From: Sulfitobacter sp. HGT1
Lineage (GTDB): Bacteria; Pseudomonadota; Alphaproteobacteria; Rhodobacterales; Rhodobacteraceae
Assembly: GCF_013282155.1 (NCBI RefSeq)
Contig: NZ_BLWI01000014.1
Span: forward strand, 62,001 to 126,000
DNA length: 64,000 bases
Direction of reading: 5' to 3'
Positions 8,779-17,729 of the stretch are shown in pieces (position 1 is the first letter of the stretch; each line of letters begins with the position of its first letter). Made by a program: the position numbers and the translations under genes. Below the pieces are notes generated by a model. It was not told the origin of the DNA. It did no database searches and worked only from the letters and a program-made list of their open reading frames with translations.

Positions 8779-10989
8779 TTAGCGATCACCGGCTTTTGAA
8801 TTGCCACCGCCACCACCTGACGCACCACCGCCAAAGATGTCACGCAACACCTGATCAATCAGACTGATCGGATTTTGCGGCTGTGACACCGGGGCAGGTC
8901 TGTTGTCTTGGGCCTGCGATACGTCAGCTACGGAAGGTGCCGGCATGATCATCGGCAAAGGTCGGACAGGCAATCCTTCGTGGACCCGCTCCATGACCTC
9001 TTTCCAGATCTCGGTCGGCAGGCCGCCACCCGAGACACCTGTTAGCGGCGTGTTATCGTCATAGCCCATCCAGATGCCCGCCACATAATCGGCAGAGAAC
9101 CCGATGAACCACGCATCACGGTTGGCTTGGGTTGTGCCGGTTTTGCCCGCCAGTTCACGCCCCCCAAACTGCGCCCGCTTGCCAGTGCCCTCGGACACGA
9201 CCTTTTCCATCATATAGACCAGCTGAAGCGCCGCATCTTCCTGGATCACCCGTTCACCGATGCCGCCGCCCGTGCCCATCAAGGGTTCGCTATCGCCCTG
9301 TAGCTTTAGATCAATCAGGCCATAAGGTTTCACCGAAGACCCCCCGTTCAGAATACCCGCATAGGCACCTGTCATCTCGAGCAGGGTACTCTCAGACGCA
9401 CCAAGCGCCAGCGCGGGGCCTGCGGCCAGATCGCTTTTGATGCCGAATTGCGTTGCCACCTGACTGACCAGATCACGCCCGACGCTTTCGGACACTTTGA
9501 CCGCAGGAATGTTCAACGATTCCTTAAGCGCGGTGGTCAGGGTCACATTGCCTTTAAAGCTGCTGGTATAGTTTTTGGGGCACCATTCGCCCGATCCCGG
9601 AATGTTCAGGCAATAAGGCGCGTCGTTGATCAGGTCATTCGGGGAATACCCCAGATCCAGCGCGGCGGCGTAAATGAACGGTTTAAAGGACGACCCCGTC
9701 TGGCGCATCGCCTGCGTGGCGCGGTTAAAGGCACCGGCAACCTTGGTTTTGCGCCCCCCCACCATGGCCCGCACGGCACCATCGGCAGACATTACCACAA
9801 CAGCGGCCTGCGCCTTGGACCCGGCGCGCACCTTGTTGTCAAAGACCCAGTTCAACCCATCCTCGGCGGCACGTTGAATGCGCTGATCCAGGGTTGTTTT
9901 GATGATGACGTCTTCGGTGGTGTTACGGGTAAAAAATTCAGGGCCCGATGACATCACCCAGTCGGCAAAATATCCGCCCGCCTCGGCCTCGGCCGCTTCG
10001 GACAGTTCGGCGGGATGCGCGATCGCGTCATCCGCTTCGGCTTTGGTCAGGTAACCCTGACCCTGCATCAGGCGCACCACCGTGGCAGCGCGGTTTTGCG
10101 ACCGGTCAAGATTGTTGGTCGGCGACAATGTGGTGGGGGCTGTCAGCAAACCGGCCAGCATCGCCCCTTCGGCAGGGCGCAAGGCGGATGCGGGTTTACC
10201 GAAAAACCGTTGTGCCGCGGCTTCGGCACCGAAGGCACCGCCGCCCATATAGGCACGGTTCAGGTAGATCGACAGAATATCATTCTTTGAATACTTCGCC
10301 TCCATCGCCATGGAGAACACTGCCTCCTTGGCCTTGCGCTTGAGCGATGAACGCCGGCATTCGGCTTCGTATTCTTTTTCGGTCTGGCCCGATGCCGTAT
10401 CAAAGGGTTCGCCCAGACACAGCAGCTTGGCGACCTGTTGGGTGATCGTCGACCCGCCATGCCCCGAAAGCGGGCCACGGCCTTCGCTCAGGTTGATGCG
10501 CACGGCGGATGCGATACCGCGTGGCGATACACCAAAGTGGCTGTAGAACCGTTTGTCTTCGGTCGCGATGACCGCATTCTTTAGATGTGGCGACACGCTG
10601 GTGGCCGTTACAACGCCGCCGAACTGGTCACCCCGCCAGGCAAACACAGCACCGTTGCGGTCCAACATGGTGACTGATCCGCGCGCGCGTCCGTCCAACA
10701 GCGCCTCGAGAGGCGGCAAGGTTGTATAGAAATAGCCAACGGCACAGGCCAGAAGCAGCAGGGCGACAATTGCCACCCGCGAAACGATCTTCCAGATAAG
10801 ACCGAAAATCCAACGGATAATCGCGCTGAAAAACCCCATGATACCGCCGCGCCGTACCGGGGCCTTGCGCGCTGGCTTGCGCCTTGCAGGTGCCTTTTTC
10901 GCAGGGGCTTTTTTGGCCGAAGCCGTCGCTTTGCCGCCATATCGCTTGTCAGCGACCAAAGGGCGCTTCCGCTTGGGTGAATCACTCAT
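8779..10989 (-). CDS. Class A penicillin-binding protein (PBP1A type)
   Basis: Bifunctional peptidoglycan glycosyltransferase/transpeptidase, 736 residues. After a very basic, Ala/Pro-rich cytoplasmic tail (residues 1-48) comes a transmembrane helix (about 65-90). The GT51 domain has T-E-D-K-R-F-Y-S-H-F-G, G-G-S-T-I-T-Q-Q and N-R-A-Y-M-G. The transpeptidase domain has the serine motif G-S-S-F-K-P-F and K-T-G-T-T. The C-terminus ends in a glycine-rich tail. Monocistronic, divergent from glnK. Confidence 0.92.
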   Translation of the reverse strand: MSDSPKRKRPLVADKRYGGKATASAKKAPAKKAPARRKPARKAPVRRGGIMGFFSAIIRWIFGLIWKIVSRVAIVALLLLACAVGYFYTTLPPLEALLDGRARGSVTMLDRNGAVFAWRGDQFGGVVTATSVSPHLKNAVIATEDKRFYSHFGVSPRGIASAVRINLSEGRGPLSGHGGSTITQQVAKLLCLGEPFDTASGQTEKEYEAECRRSSLKRKAKEAVFSMAMEAKYSKNDILSIYLNRAYMGGGAFGAEAAAQRFFGKPASALRPAEGAMLAGLLTAPTTLSPTNNLDRSQNRAATVVRLMQGQGYLTKAEADDAIAHPAELSEAAEAEAGGYFADWVMSSGPEFFTRNTTEDVIIKTTLDQRIQRAAEDGLNWVFDNKVRAGSKAQAAVVVMSADGAVRAMVGGRKTKVAGAFNRATQAMRQTGSSFKPFIYAAALDLGYSPNDLINDAPYCLNIPGSGEWCPKNYTSSFKGNVTLTTALKESLNIPAVKVSESVGRDLVSQVATQFGIKSDLAAGPALALGASESTLLEMTGAYAGILNGGSSVKPYGLIDLKLQGDSEPLMGTGGGIGERVIQEDAALQLVYMMEKVVSEGTGKRAQFGGRELAGKTGTTQANRDAWFIGFSADYVAGIWMGYDDNTPLTGVSGGGLPTEIWKEVMERVHEGLPVRPLPMIMPAPSVADVSQAQDNRPAPVSQPQNPISLIDQVLRDIFGGGASGGGGGNSKAGDR

Positions 10990-11244
10990 TCAGCTGCTCG
11001 CTCGACCGTTCTTTTTTTGCACTCTACCCTGCCTCGAGCTGATTGTTTAGCTTAGAGCGCTGTGGCGGCCATCAATTTTGTGTCTATTTTTTAATCGTTT
11101 TATTTTATTTGCCCACTTTTTAATCACAAACAGGGTTCCACGGCCCCGGCGCAGGCCCTTTGGGCTTCCTTATCCGGTCAGTCTCGCTCTTTTCTTCTCA
11201 GGTATCACGCAGGAAGAACCTGCATTCTAGAAGAGGGACTTTAG

Positions 11245-11583
<339 letters not shown>

Positions 11584-11609
11584 CCCTTAATGCTTGAGGA
11601 AATGACGAC

Positions 11610-12911
11610 ATGAAATCACGAATTCTTCTTCCCCTGGCCGCGACAGCCGCGCTGTTGCCGACGCTGGGCTTTGCACAGGACGCCGAGTTTGCAAGCGCGT
11701 CCGAGACTGCATTCATCTTTAACACGCTGCTGTTCCTGATCGGGGGCTTCCTGGTCTTCTGGATGGCCGCCGGTTTTGCCATGCTCGAAGCGGGGCTTGT
11801 CCGCTCCAAGAACGTGACAACACAGCTGACCAAGAACATCGCCTTGTTCGCGCTGGCCGCGATCATGTACTGGCTGGTTGGCTATAACATCATGTATCCG
11901 GGCGATGCCTGGATCATTCAGGGTGTGTTCGGCACAATCGGCACCAAAGACATCAAAACCACGATCGACGCTGGCGGCTACTCCAATGCCTCCGACTTCT
12001 TCTTCCAGTTGATGTTCTGCGCTACCACAGCTTCCATCGTTTCGGGCACCTTGGCCGAGCGTATCAAACTGTGGCCCTTCCTGATCTTCACCGTCATCCT
12101 GACCGGCTTTATCTATCCGATCGAAGCAAGCTGGCAGTGGGGCGCAGGCTGGTTGTCTGACGCAGGTTTCTCTGACTTCGCCGGCTCCACTCTGGTACAT
12201 GCAGCTGGTGGTTTTGCTGCCCTTGCAGGTGCCCTGATCCTTGGACCACGTATCGGCAAATACAAAGACGGCCGTGTTGTGCCAATGCAGGGTTCGAACC
12301 TGCCGCTTGCCACCTTGGGTACGTTTATCCTGTGGTTGGGTTGGTTCGGCTTTAACGGTGGTTCGCAGCTTGCAATGGGGTCGATGATCGATGCCGACGC
12401 TGTGGCCCAGATTTTCGCCAACACCAACATGGCCGCTGCCGGTGGTGCTGTTGCAGCGATGATCCTGACGCAGATCCTGTACAAGAAGATCGACCTTACC
12501 ATGCTGCTGAACGGTGCGCTGGCAGGTCTGGTGTCCATCACTGCGGGTCCGCTTGACCCGACGTTGTTTGGTGCGCTTTGGATTGGTGCTGTTGGCGGTG
12601 TGATCGTAGTCTTCGCGGTTCCATTCCTGGACAAGCTGAAGATCGACGATGTTGTCGGTGCGATCCCTGTTCACCTGCTTGCCGGTTTCTGGGGCACCTT
12701 GGTGGTTCCGGTTTACACCGAAGGCACATCCTTTGTGACACAGATCATCGGCTTTGCCTCCATCGGTGCATTCGTCTTTATCGTGTCGACGGTTGTCTGG
12801 CTGATCTTGAAAGCCACCATGGGCATCCGCGTCACCGAAGAGGCCGAGATCATGGGCCTCGATGTATCGGAACTGGGTATGGAAGCGTATCCCGAGTTCT
12901 CGAAGAGCTAA
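11610..12911 (+). CDS. amtB: Ammonium transporter AmtB
   Basis: Inner-membrane ammonium channel, 433 residues with a cleavable signal peptide (residues 1-22, ending near L-G-F-A-Q-D) and about eleven transmembrane helices. Typical motifs are A-M-L-E-A-G-L-V-R-S-K-N near residue 56, D-F-A-G-S-T-L-V-H-A-A-G-G near 190 with the pore histidine, and G-W-F-G-F-N-G-G-S near 248. Expected to be gated by the adjacent PII protein under nitrogen sufficiency. A strong terminator closes the operon. Confidence 0.96.
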   Translation: MKSRILLPLAATAALLPTLGFAQDAEFASASETAFIFNTLLFLIGGFLVFWMAAGFAMLEAGLVRSKNVTTQLTKNIALFALAAIMYWLVGYNIMYPGDAWIIQGVFGTIGTKDIKTTIDAGGYSNASDFFFQLMFCATTASIVSGTLAERIKLWPFLIFTVILTGFIYPIEASWQWGAGWLSDAGFSDFAGSTLVHAAGGFAALAGALILGPRIGKYKDGRVVPMQGSNLPLATLGTFILWLGWFGFNGGSQLAMGSMIDADAVAQIFANTNMAAAGGAVAAMILTQILYKKIDLTMLLNGALAGLVSITAGPLDPTLFGALWIGAVGGVIVVFAVPFLDKLKIDDVVGAIPVHLLAGFWGTLVVPVYTEGTSFVTQIIGFASIGAFVFIVSTVVWLILKATMGIRVTEEAEIMGLDVSELGMEAYPEFSKS

Positions 12912-12936
12912 AACCAAACGCCTTCGGGCACGCAAG

Positions 12937-12964
12937 AACCCGGGCGTCCGCGCCCGGGTTTTTT
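12937..12964 (+). terminator. Rho-independent terminator of glnK-amtB
   Basis: A 10-bp perfect GC-rich stem (12937-12946 with 12951-12960), loop TCCG, followed by a T run. Confidence 0.93.
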
Positions 12965-13062
12965 GTTTGTCCGGTGGATGGTTGGGCAAAAAAATAGCGC
13001 CGTGCTGGGAGACAGCGCGGCGCTATTGAGTATTTAAGAAAGGGTGAAGCGGTAAGAATCGC

Positions 13063-14247
13063 TTAGATCCCTACGTCGATGATTGCCTTGGCGAGGATCG
13101 GGACGGTTTTTGCATTCAGGCCCGCGATGTTCATGCGGCTGTCGCCCACCATATAGATCCCGTGATCGGCGCGCAGTTTTTCAACCATTTCCGGGGTCGT
13201 ACCGAGGCGCGAGAACATGCCGCGATGTTCGGCAAGGAAGCCAAAACGGTCTGATCCGGCAAGGCGCTGCAATTCACCGGCCAGTTGGCTGCGCAAGCCG
13301 AGCATGGTGTTGCGGATGTCTTCGAGTTCGGCCATCCAATCGGCGCGCAGGGCGTCGTCATTCAGGATCATGGTCACGATCCGCGCACCGTGGTCGGGCG
13401 GGAAGCTGAAGTTCTGGCGGTTGAGGAAGGCCAAGGTGCCCTGGTTCAGTTTCTGCGCCGATGCATCGGAGGAGACCGCCATCAATATGCCGGTGCGTTC
13501 GCGGTAGATGCCGAAGTTTTTGGAACAGCTGGCGGCGATCAGGCATTCTGGCACCGATGCGGCGACCTTGCGGGTTGCTGCTGCGTCTACCTCAAGGCCA
13601 TCGCCGAACCCTTGGTATGCGATGTCGATCATTGGCGTGGCACCGGTGTCGTGCAAAACCTTGATCATCTCGTCCCACTGGGCGGCATTCAGGTTTGCGC
13701 CGGTGGGGTTGTGACAGCAACCGTGCAGGAGGATCACGTCGCCCTTATGTGCCGTCTTGAGGTCCGCCAGCATGCCGTCGAAATCAACGCCGCGGGTTTC
13801 ATCATCGAAATAGCGGTAGGGCACCACAGCCATGCCAAGGTATTTCAGGATCGACAGGTGGTTCGGCCAGGTCGGATCGGACACAAAGACCCGCGCATCG
13901 GGCCGTGCCATCTGGATCATTTCGAAGGCCTGACGGATGGCACCCGTGCCACCGGGGGTCGCGGCGGCAGCCACATTGGCGCGCGGCACGGCATCGCCAA
14001 GCACCATTTTAACCATCGCATCGCCAAAGGCCGGATCACCGGCAAGGCCGGTATAGCTTTTGCTGTCCTGGTTTTCCCAGATCCGGTGTTCGGCGGATTT
14101 GACCGCCCGCATGACCGGGGTCAGCCCTGATGCGTCCTTGTAGACGCCCACGCCAAGGTCGATCTTGGTGTCGCGGGGGTCGTCCTTGTACATTTGCATC
14201 AAGGCGAGGATTTTATCGGCGGGCTGCGCCTGCAGGTTTTCGAACAT
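13063..14247 (-). CDS. Aromatic amino acid aminotransferase (class I, TyrB/AspC type)
   Basis: PLP enzyme transferring amino groups between aromatic or acidic amino acids and 2-oxo acids. The 394-residue product shows G-V-G-V-Y-K-D near residue 33, the H-G-C-C-H-N-P-T-G loop near 171-189, D-I-A-Y-Q-G-F-G near 207, and the PLP lysine in S-C-S-K-N-F-G-I-Y-R-E-R. The start ATG (14247) shares its first base with the stop codon of sseA, so the longer upstream reading is rejected. Substrate preference between tyrosine/phenylalanine and aspartate cannot be read from the sequence. Confidence 0.92.
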   Translation of the reverse strand: MFENLQAQPADKILALMQMYKDDPRDTKIDLGVGVYKDASGLTPVMRAVKSAEHRIWENQDSKSYTGLAGDPAFGDAMVKMVLGDAVPRANVAAAATPGGTGAIRQAFEMIQMARPDARVFVSDPTWPNHLSILKYLGMAVVPYRYFDDETRGVDFDGMLADLKTAHKGDVILLHGCCHNPTGANLNAAQWDEMIKVLHDTGATPMIDIAYQGFGDGLEVDAAATRKVAASVPECLIAASCSKNFGIYRERTGILMAVSSDASAQKLNQGTLAFLNRQNFSFPPDHGARIVTMILNDDALRADWMAELEDIRNTMLGLRSQLAGELQRLAGSDRFGFLAEHRGMFSRLGTTPEMVEKLRADHGIYMVGDSRMNIAGLNAKTVPILAKAIIDVGI

Positions 14248-15101
14248 TATGCGTCTCCGGTCGCAACGGGCACTGTGGGGAACATCCCCCATTCGGCCCA
14301 AGATCCATCGTAAAGGGACCAGTTTTTATGGCCCATCAGTTCCAGTGCAAGGGCCAGAACCGCCGCTGTAATGCCCGAGCCGCAGCTGGTGATCACGGGG
14401 CGGGACAGATCAACGCCAGCGGCCTCGAAGGCGGCTTTCATCTGGTCCACGGATTTCATCGTTTTGTCTGCATTCAGCAGATCAGTATAGGGCAGGTTGC
14501 GCGAGCCGGGGATATGCCCGGGGCGCAGGCCTTCGCGGGGTTCCGGTTCATCACCGCGAAACCGGCCTGCGGAGCGGGCATCGACAATCTGCGGGTCTTT
14601 CAGCTTGGACGCCTGGGCCACCTGAGTGACATCGCGGACCAGATGGTTTTGGAAACGGACCGTCATGTGGCGATCGCGGGGGATCGGCGGCATATCTTCG
14701 GTCTTGCGCCCTTCGGCGACCCATTTGGGCAGACCGCCATCCAGCACCGCGACGTTATCCTGCCCCATCAGTTTGAACAGCCACCACACACGCGCCGCCG
14801 ACATCAGGCCAGCGCCATCATAGACCACGACCTGATGGCCGTCACCGATGCCCATGGCACGCATGCGCGACATGAATTTTTCAGCCGGAGGGACCATGTG
14901 CGGCAAATCCGACCGCGCATCCGAAATCTCGTCTATGTCAAAGAACCGCGCGCCGGGGATGTGGGCTGCGTCGTATTCCGCTTTGGGGTCACGGCACATG
15001 TCTGGCAGGTACCAAGAGGCATCCACAAGGCGCAGGTCGGGATCTTTGAGGTGTTGTGCCAGCCAGTCGGTTGAAACAAGCGTTTTCGGATCGTCGGACA
15101 T
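14247..15101 (-). CDS. sseA: 3-mercaptopyruvate sulfurtransferase / rhodanese
   Basis: Two rhodanese domains in 284 residues. The C-terminal catalytic loop is S-C-G-S-G-I-T-A, i.e. C-G-S-G-(V/I)-T-A, which marks 3-mercaptopyruvate rather than thiosulfate sulfurtransferases. The N-terminal domain has V-V-Y-D-G-A-G-L-M-S-A and lacks the cysteine, as usual. Overlap by one base with the downstream aminotransferase suggests a route from cysteine through transamination to 3-mercaptopyruvate and sulfane sulfur; that link is inference. Confidence 0.92.
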   Translation of the reverse strand: MSDDPKTLVSTDWLAQHLKDPDLRLVDASWYLPDMCRDPKAEYDAAHIPGARFFDIDEISDARSDLPHMVPPAEKFMSRMRAMGIGDGHQVVVYDGAGLMSAARVWWLFKLMGQDNVAVLDGGLPKWVAEGRKTEDMPPIPRDRHMTVRFQNHLVRDVTQVAQASKLKDPQIVDARSAGRFRGDEPEPREGLRPGHIPGSRNLPYTDLLNADKTMKSVDQMKAAFEAAGVDLSRPVITSCGSGITAAVLALALELMGHKNWSLYDGSWAEWGMFPTVPVATGDA

Positions 15102-15234
15102 GGGTCAGCCCCCTTTGAGAACAGGTTTTGTTATGCCTAACCCTGCAGGCGGGGGCAGGCAAGGGTTTGGCCGACCTATAGCGCTGCGAAAGGGCAGATC
15201 AGATGCTGTCTTGAGCGCCCGCCGGACCCAGCGG

Positions 15235-15723
15235 TCAGCCGTGGTCTTTCAACAGACGCTGCTTTTGACGCGACCAGTCGCGCTTGGCCTCTGTCTCGCG
15301 TTTGTCATGCAGCTTTTTGCCTTTGGCGATGCCGATCTTGATCTTGGCCATCCCACGGTGGTTGAAATACATCACCATCGGCACAAGCGTCATACCCTTG
15401 CGCTGCGTTTCATTCCACAGGTTCGACAGTTGCTTTTTCGACACCAGCAGTTTCCGGCGGCGGCGTTCTTCGTGGGTGAACGTCTTGGCCTGGCTGTAAG
15501 GCGCGATATAGGAATTCACCAACCACAATTCGCCGTCTTCGACAGTGGCATAGCTTTCCGCGATGTTGGCCCCGCCGTTGCGCAGCGATTTGACCTCGGA
15601 CCCCTCGAGGATGATGCCGCATTCAACATCGTCGTCGATCGCGTAATCAAACCGCGCGCGGCGGTTTTCAGCGATGACCTTGTAATTGGGGTCGGACTTG
15701 GATGATGATTTTACCTGTGACAT
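15235..15723 (-). CDS. smpB: SsrA-binding protein SmpB
   Basis: Binds tmRNA and delivers it to stalled ribosomes for trans-translation. From the ATG at 15723 the product is 162 residues with the SmpB core [13 protein letters not shown], and the basic C-terminal tail K-L-H-D-K-R-E. The open frame extends 43 residues further upstream, but that part is not SmpB-like. The ssrA RNA gene is not visible in the window. Confidence 0.95.
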   Translation of the reverse strand: MSQVKSSSKSDPNYKVIAENRRARFDYAIDDDVECGIILEGSEVKSLRNGGANIAESYATVEDGELWLVNSYIAPYSQAKTFTHEERRRRKLLVSKKQLSNLWNETQRKGMTLVPMVMYFNHRGMAKIKIGIAKGKKLHDKRETEAKRDWSRQKQRLLKDHG

Positions 15724-15892
15724 GTGCTTGATGTAGGCTGCGCTGGCCCCGCGTGCAAGATCAGCCGCACATCGTTTGGGATTGTCCACCACATCATCAG
15801 CGCTGTTTCCAATCCGAGAACTCAATTCCATAAAGTTGACAGGGTTTACCAATATTCAACTATTCAACGGGAAATAACGAAGGAGATATTTG

Positions 15893-16576
15893 ATGCGCCG
15901 TTTCTGCACTCTGCTCAGCGTTGCCGTCGCATTGGTATTGTGTTCAGCTTCGATGACCCAGGCAAAGGACCCGCTGCGCATTCTCGTGTTAGGCGATTCG
16001 TTCATGACGTCTCATGCGCAATCCGATCAGGCCGTACCGAATGTTCTGGCCAAGACATTGGGGGCCCAGGTGAAAAGCCGTGCAATCACGGGTGCGCGGT
16101 ATCGCTATATGCTGCCCTTCTCGGGTGCGCTCGGGATGAACATATCAAAGCAATATCGCGACGGCCCCTGGGACTGGGTGGTGATCAATGGCGGCGGCAA
16201 CGACATGTGGCTGGGCTGCGGCTGTATCCGGTGTGAACGCCGGATGAACAAATTGATCAGCCCGGACGGCACACGGGGTGAAATCCCGGCACTTGTGTCG
16301 AAAGCCCGCCGTGCGGGGGCGAAAGTTGCCTATGTCGGGTATCTGCGCAGCCCCGGCATGTGGTCCCCGATCGAGCATTGCAAAGGCGAAGGCGACGCCC
16401 TTGAGGCACGGATCGCGATGATGGCGCAGCGCGACGAAGGCGTCACCTTTATATCCCTGGCTGACATGGTGCCGACGGGCGACAGCTCGTTTCACGCGGC
16501 CGACATGATACACCCGTCTGCCAAGGGCAGCCGTGCCGCAGCCGCGCGTATTGCCCAAGTGCTTCAGACAAACTGA
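15893..16576 (+). CDS. SGNH/GDSL-family hydrolase, exported
   Basis: A 227-residue protein with a signal peptide (residues 1-24), then block I L-V-L-G-D-S-F near residue 33, block III I-N-G-G-G-N-D-M near residue 100, and the D-x-x-H motif D-M-I-H-P-S near residue 204. These supply the catalytic serine, oxyanion asparagine and Asp-His pair of SGNH esterases. The substrate is unknown; periplasmic SGNH enzymes often deacylate polysaccharide or lipids. A strong AAGGAGAT site at 15880-15887 selects the ATG at 15893. Cysteine-rich segment G-C-G-C-I-R-C is unusual. Confidence 0.85.
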   Translation: MRRFCTLLSVAVALVLCSASMTQAKDPLRILVLGDSFMTSHAQSDQAVPNVLAKTLGAQVKSRAITGARYRYMLPFSGALGMNISKQYRDGPWDWVVINGGGNDMWLGCGCIRCERRMNKLISPDGTRGEIPALVSKARRAGAKVAYVGYLRSPGMWSPIEHCKGEGDALEARIAMMAQRDEGVTFISLADMVPTGDSSFHAADMIHPSAKGSRAAAARIAQVLQTN

Positions 16577-16754
16577 AGGCTGGGCTTTAGGCGGCGGGTA
16601 AAATGCAAAAATACGGCCGCCGATCCCGCGATAGGCCCTATCAGCGATAGAGCGGTTTGCGCCAAGGCAACCGCCCCAGATCCCTGTTCGCCCTGGGCAA
16701 ACCGGAAAACGATGACCACTTTATGAATGGCGGCACGGTTAAGGATTATCGGGA

Positions 16755-17552
16755 TCAGTCGCCTAGTTTGGCGTGAACCTCGTCAAGGTCGATTTCACCG
16801 ATTGGCATCTTGTTGGCGGGATTATCAAAGTCGTATTTGAACAGCTCGAAATCACGCTTGTAAATTTCGCGCATCAAATGCATCGACAAGTCGTCAAAGT
16901 AATCCTCGACCGGATGGGCACGTTTCGGGCCATGGCCTTCGGATTCATTGAACCGCGGGATATCGGCCAAGGTTACCTGATGCGGTGTTTTGATCGCATC
17001 CAGTACTTCTTGCATGCCATTGTTAAAACTTTCGGTCCACACGATCTTGTCGTAGCTGCCACCGTTCACGATAAACGTGCTGACATGGCCCGCCTGACCT
17101 GACCAGTGAATGTCGGGGTCCATCGGCCTGCGCCAGCGGATGGTATCGCGCGCGAACAGCAAAAAACGGCGGAAGCTGGCGATCTGGTCGAACTCTTGCT
17201 TGCCATCGGCACCGCCGACCTCGATCCCGTATTTCTGAACCAACAGCGGCACAAGGTTCCCCCGATAGCGCTTGCCATTGCGCTGAATGCCGCAAATCTT
17301 GTCAAAGAACGAACTCAGGATCCGCGTGTAGGGGTTGCGCACACAGGTAAACGCATATGATCCGTGGCTTTGTACATTTCTGGCGATAGGCTCTTGCGAG
17401 TCCTCAAGCGCCCATTTGTGCATGCCAGACTTGGCATCGTGAATGTCGCCATCGAAAAATTCGCCATGATCCGAATAAAACATGATCTGCCCGATGGTCG
17501 AGCATGCGCATTTGGGTACCACACGGTACACAACGCTTTCACTTTCCGTCAT
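16755..17552 (-). CDS. Sulfotransferase family protein (sulfotransferase 2 / HNK-1 type)
   Basis: A 265-residue protein with the two PAPS-binding elements of carbohydrate sulfotransferases: the 5'-phosphosulfate loop P-K-C-A-C-S-T-I near the N-terminus and the 3'-phosphate motif C-V-R-N-P-Y-T-R-I-L-S-S-F-F. The family transfers sulfate to sugars. It is divergent from a glycosyltransferase 180 bp away, so a sulfated or otherwise decorated surface glycan is plausible. AGGGA at 17558-17562 favours the ATG at 17552; ATG 17573 is the alternative. Confidence 0.8.
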   Translation of the reverse strand: MTESESVVYRVVPKCACSTIGQIMFYSDHGEFFDGDIHDAKSGMHKWALEDSQEPIARNVQSHGSYAFTCVRNPYTRILSSFFDKICGIQRNGKRYRGNLVPLLVQKYGIEVGGADGKQEFDQIASFRRFLLFARDTIRWRRPMDPDIHWSGQAGHVSTFIVNGGSYDKIVWTESFNNGMQEVLDAIKTPHQVTLADIPRFNESEGHGPKRAHPVEDYFDDLSMHLMREIYKRDFELFKYDFDNPANKMPIGEIDLDEVHAKLGD

Positions 17553-17729
17553 CCACGTCCCTGGAAAACCCATATTCTGCTCGGCGTCCTTATTTTTTTA
17601 CCATTTTTACCATAGTTTATGGCAACAGTTTGGCCTCTGGCCGAAAAAAGCAAATATTCGCGGTTTATTCAATCACTGATCGCCATTATCTACAGATCAG
17701 AAACAATACAAAGAGCAACCCCGTCACTC

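Noticed and set aside
10990..11244. Sigma-54 or NtrC-type promoter before glnK-amtB
   Set aside because: Expected for this operon, but I could not find a GG-N10-GC element with acceptable spacing in the gap.
11616..12989. A 457-codon open frame antisense to amtB
   Set aside because: Its composition is a mirror of the AmtB membrane helices (Q/H/D/R-rich without motifs); AmtB on the plus strand is complete with signal peptide and terminator.
16577..16754. GATAGG/CCTATC palindrome in the gap after the SGNH hydrolase gene
   Set aside because: Short and without a T run; too weak to call a terminator or an operator.
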